From the NCBI GenBank assembly GCA_031272565.1, contig JAISTN010000275.1, positions 1 to 8,500 on the forward strand: 8,500 bases of DNA, in the 5' to 3' direction. The stretch comes from Bifidobacteriaceae bacterium. Lineage in GTDB: Bacteria > Actinomycetota > Actinomycetes > Actinomycetales > WQXJ01. Positions 6,179 through 8,500 of the stretch are shown piece by piece. Made by a program: the position numbers and the translations under genes. Position 1 is the first letter of the stretch. The number at the start of each line of letters is the position of its first letter. The notes below the pieces were generated by a model that searched no databases, was not told where the DNA came from, and saw only the letters and a program-made list of their open reading frames with translations.

Positions 6179-7746
6179 GCGCCTACCCCCCTCTGCTTGG
6201 CCAACACCCGCTGGGCGCACTCGCGGTCGGAGTGCTCCACCAGGATGCCCCCATAGTCGATGGTGGCCTCGTGCCCCTTGCCCAGGATCACAACCGTGTC
6301 ATCCGGGCCCGCCCCGGCGATGGCCCGTTCGATCGCCTGGTCCCGTTCCGCCACCTCGAAGACCTGGCCGCGGGCTTGGGCCTTGCGCCGCATGGCCCGG
6401 CTGGCGGCCTCGAAGACCACCGCCCGGATGGCCCCCGGCGGCTCTGAGCGGGGGTTGTCGTCTGTGACGAACACCACATCCGCGCCGGCCGCCGCCGCCG
6501 CACCCATCAAGGGCCGCTTGCCGTGGTCGCGGTCGCCGCCGGCCCCTACCACCGCGATCAGCCGGCCGGCCGTGTGGGGCCGCAGCGCCGCCAGGGCCTG
6601 GGCCACCGATTCGGGTGCGTGGGCGTAGTCCACCACCACCAGGGGGGCGTGGGCCGGCCCGGGCACCTTCTCCATCCGGCCCGGCACGCCCGGCAGGCCG
6701 GCAATACCCCGGGCCGCCCCCTCCGGGCTGGCCCCAGCCGCCACCGCCACCAGCAGGGCGACCGCCGCGTTGGCCACGTTGTAGTCGCCAGGAATGTCGA
6801 CCTCGCCCGCCAGTTGCCGGCCGCCCGGCCCCACCAGGGTGAAAGCGGTCCGCCCCCTTGAGGGGACGCCGGCCTGGAGGTGCCAATCGGCCGCCCCGGC
6901 CTGGCGCGAAATCGTCTCGGCCGGCACCCCAGCCAGGCGGGCCAGGCTGGCCCCCCACGGGTCTTCCAGGTTGATGATGGCCCGCTTGGCGTGCGCCGGC
7001 GTGAACAGGCGGGCCTTGGCCTCGAAATAGGCCTCCATGGTGCCGTGGTAGTCCAGGTGATCCCGGCTCAGGTTGGTGAAGGCCGCCACATCGAATTGGA
7101 AACCGTCCACCCGGTGCTGGTCGATGGCATGGCTGGAAACTTCCATGACGCAGGCGGCGACGCCACGTTCACGCATGGCGGCAAAGGCCGCCTGCAGGTC
7201 TGGGGCCTCCAGCGTGGTGCGCTGCGAGGCGATGCGGACCTCGCCCACCGCCGCCATGATGGTGCCCAGCAGGCCCACCTGGCCCAGGTCCTCCGCCAGG
7301 GCGGCCTGGACCATGTGCGCCACGGTGGTTTTGCCGTTGGTGCCGGTCACGCCCACCGTGGTCAGATCGGCGGCCGGGTGGCCGTAGAACCAGGCCGCCA
7401 GGGCGCCCAGGTGGGCCCGGATCTCAGGGGCCACCACCAGTGGGGTGCCGGCCGGCACCAGCGCGGCCCCGGCCGGGTCGGTCAAGACCGCCGCCGCGCC
7501 CGCCTCCAGGGCCACCTGGGCGTACTTGGCGCCGTGGGTCTTCAGGCCCGGCAGGGCGGCAAACAGGTCGCCCGGCGTGACCCGGCCCGAGGCCAACGTC
7601 AGGCCGGTCACTTGCAGGCGCCCGATGTCGCCCGCGGCAACTGGCTCCAACTGGTCTAGTTCGGCTCCGGGCAGGTGCGCGGCCACCGCCGCCAGGTCAT
7701 GGCTGGGCCGGGCGGCGGGTGTCAGTGCCAGCGGTGGGGTCGTCAC
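6175..7746 (-). CDS. murE: UDP-N-acetylmuramoyl-tripeptide synthetase MurE, predicted meso-DAP-adding
   Basis: This 523-residue cytoplasmic ATP-dependent ligase adds the third stem-peptide residue to UDP-MurNAc-L-Ala-D-Glu. The three Mur-ligase domains are visible in order: an N-terminal UDP-substrate domain (about 1-125, with PGDLFAALPG at 58-67); the ATPase domain with P-loop GTNGKTT (135-141), MEVSSHAIDQHRVDGF (201-216), NLSRDHLDYHG (225-235) and the presumed carbamylated lysine in FEAKARLF (Lys244); and a C-terminal domain with GVPGRMEKV (353-361), VVDYAHAP (371-378), GAGGDRDHGKRPLMG (401-415) and GKGHE (489-493). DNPR at 430-433 is the signature usually linked to meso-diaminopimelate rather than L-lysine. 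The start is GTG; an in-frame stop two codons upstream rules out a longer protein. Slight variants are TTLEAPDL, where TTPE is common, and HAP where HTP is common in the DYAH motif. The stop overlaps the murF start (ATGA). Confidence 0.97.
   Translation of the reverse strand: MTTPPLALTPAARPSHDLAAVAAHLPGAELDQLEPVAAGDIGRLQVTGLTLASGRVTPGDLFAALPGLKTHGAKYAQVALEAGAAAVLTDPAGAALVPAGTPLVVAPEIRAHLGALAAWFYGHPAADLTTVGVTGTNGKTTVAHMVQAALAEDLGQVGLLGTIMAAVGEVRIASQRTTLEAPDLQAAFAAMRERGVAACVMEVSSHAIDQHRVDGFQFDVAAFTNLSRDHLDYHGTMEAYFEAKARLFTPAHAKRAIINLEDPWGASLARLAGVPAETISRQAGAADWHLQAGVPSRGRTAFTLVGPGGRQLAGEVDIPGDYNVANAAVALLVAVAAGASPEGAARGIAGLPGVPGRMEKVPGPAHAPLVVVDYAHAPESVAQALAALRPHTAGRLIAVVGAGGDRDHGKRPLMGAAAAAGADVVFVTDDNPRSEPPGAIRAVVFEAASRAMRRKAQARGQVFEVAERDQAIERAIAGAGPDDTVVILGKGHEATIDYGGILVEHSDRECAQRVLAKQRGVGA
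6186..6194 (-). promoter_or_regulatory. Ribosome binding site of murF, inside the murE 3' end
   Basis: The minus strand reads AGAGGGGGG followed by 7 nt and the ATG at 6178. This purine-rich site is a good Shine-Dalgarno match with normal spacing. It favours the start at 6178 over an in-frame start 42 nt upstream (6220) and an ATG 9 nt downstream (6169). Confidence 0.55.
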
Positions 7747-7751
7747 TGGGC

Positions 7752-7757
7752 ATCACC
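7752..7757 (-). promoter_or_regulatory. Ribosome binding site of murE, overlapping the ftsI stop codon
   Basis: The minus strand reads GGTGAT, then 5 nt (GCCCA), then the GTG start of murE. GGTGAT matches the 3' half of the extended Shine-Dalgarno sequence GGAGGTGAT. The ftsI TGA stop is inside this site, so ribosomes ending ftsI uncover the murE start. It supports GTG at 7746; the ftsI TGA is also an in-frame stop just upstream for murE, so no earlier start is possible. Confidence 0.5.
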
Positions 7758-8500
7758 ACGTCAAGGGCAGTTCGGCCGGTTGGGTGGTGGACGGCGGCAC
7801 GCCCAGGCGCTCCAGACCGGTGGTCATCAACTCCTTGAAGACCGGCCCGGCCACCGTCGAGCCGTATTCGGTGGTGCGGGGGCGGAAGATGAACACGCCC
7901 ACCGCGATCCGCGGGTTGTCAGCCGGGGCCACGCCCACAAACGAACCGACGTGCCAGGTTTCGATCGACCCGTCCGCCGCCGCCTGCAGGATCTGCGACG
8001 TGCCCGTCTTGCCGGCCACCCGGTAGCCCTCGATCTGGGCGGTGGTGCCGGTGCCGGAATCAACCACCGATTCCATCATCGCCACCACCTGGCTGGCGGT
8101 GGTGGAACTGACCACCCGGTTGCCTGTGCCCACATCCTTGGCTTGGAAAACGCCATCGGCGCAGGTGTAGCCCTTGACCAGGTGCGGCGCCACGGCCACC
8201 CCGCCGTTGCCCAAGGTGGCGAAGACCTGGGTGGCCTGCAGGGCGTTGACCGACACGCCCTGGCCAAACAGCACCACGTTGCGGGTCCGGCCGTCCCACT
8301 GTGGCGTGCCCGGCTTGTGCAAAATGCCGGGGGTCTCGTTGAGCAGTTCGACGCCGGTCTTCTTGCCAAATCCGAAACGCGACATGAACTCCCAGCGGGT
8401 CTCATCCGGCACGTTCTGGCCGGCCATCACCGTGCCCACGTTGGAGCTTTCCGCCAGCACCCCGGCCAGCGTCAACTGCTCCACGCCGTGGGCGTGCGAA
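7753..8500 (-). CDS. ftsI: FtsI/PBP3-type septal peptidoglycan transpeptidase, C-terminal part (5' end outside window)
   Basis: This is the last 248 codons of a class B penicillin-binding protein; the start lies beyond position 8500. FtsI is a membrane-anchored D,D-transpeptidase that crosslinks septal peptidoglycan on the outer face of the membrane, together with FtsW. Two of the three active-site motifs are visible: SSN (the SxN motif) near 8448 and KTGT within VAGKTGTSQ near 8010. The SxxK motif with the catalytic serine must lie upstream of the window, as must the membrane anchor and dimerisation domain. Family-typical stretches include GFGKKTGVELLNE and LFGQGVSVNALQ before KTG, and VGSFVGVAPADNPRIAVGV after it. 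The protein ends in PPSTTQPAELPLTW with a TGA stop and no PASTA repeats, which fits division-specific FtsI rather than a PASTA-bearing PBP. Its place directly before murE is the standard dcw position and separates it from other class B PBPs. Confidence 0.95.
   Translation of the reverse strand, partial: SHAHGVEQLTLAGVLAESSNVGTVMAGQNVPDETRWEFMSRFGFGKKTGVELLNETPGILHKPGTPQWDGRTRNVVLFGQGVSVNALQATQVFATLGNGGVAVAPHLVKGYTCADGVFQAKDVGTGNRVVSSTTASQVVAMMESVVDSGTGTTAQIEGYRVAGKTGTSQILQAAADGSIETWHVGSFVGVAPADNPRIAVGVFIFRPRTTEYGSTVAGPVFKELMTTGLERLGVPPSTTQPAELPLTW

Noticed and set aside
6186..6191. Run of six C (six G on the coding strand) as a possible phase-variation tract
   Set aside because: It is short, lies in the last codons of murE, and serves as the murF ribosome binding site; housekeeping genes of this kind are not expected to switch.
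6880..7659. A 259-codon open frame on the plus strand, opposite murE
   Set aside because: Pure shadow of the murE reading frame with no start context or recognisable motif.

Overview
This window is a segment of the division and cell wall (dcw) cluster of a GC-rich bacterium, most likely an actinomycete (Actinomycetota). Three things point there: the strong G/C bias at third codon positions; the gene order; and actinobacterial-looking protein details, such as GGGTAGH rather than GGTGGH at the start of MurG and a cysteine-containing loop before the RDPLD motif of MraY. I cannot name the genus from sequence reading alone. MurE carries DNPR, the motif usually tied to meso-diaminopimelate addition, so a meso-DAP type peptidoglycan is predicted.

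All seven genes lie on the minus strand, so transcription runs from position 8500 towards position 1. In that order they are: ftsI (3' part only, cut by the window edge), murE, murF, mraY, murD, ftsW and murG (cut by the window edge before its stop). The spacings from first to last are: 6 nt between ftsI and murE, a 4-nt ATGA overlap murE/murF, a 1-nt TGATG overlap murF/mraY, a 4-nt ATGA overlap mraY/murD, a 1-nt gap murD/ftsW, and a 4-nt GTGA overlap ftsW/murG. No non-coding stretch exceeds 6 nt, and I see no room for a promoter or terminator between genes. I found no RNA gene, mobile element, CRISPR array or dispersed repeat.

The genes work as one pathway. In the cytoplasm MurD, MurE and MurF add D-Glu, the third-position diamino acid and D-Ala-D-Ala to the UDP-MurNAc peptide. 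MraY moves the phospho-MurNAc-pentapeptide onto undecaprenyl phosphate (lipid I). MurG adds GlcNAc (lipid II). FtsW polymerises septal glycan strands, and FtsI crosslinks them at the division site. MurC, which adds L-Ala before MurD acts, is not in the window; in related clusters it follows murG, so it would lie beyond position 1.

The region looks like an ordinary, complete-looking core cluster. I found no sign of a new system. The points worth a second look are small: departures from family motifs in MurF, cysteine pairs in predicted extracytoplasmic loops of FtsW and MraY, and the very tight coupling of the reading frames.
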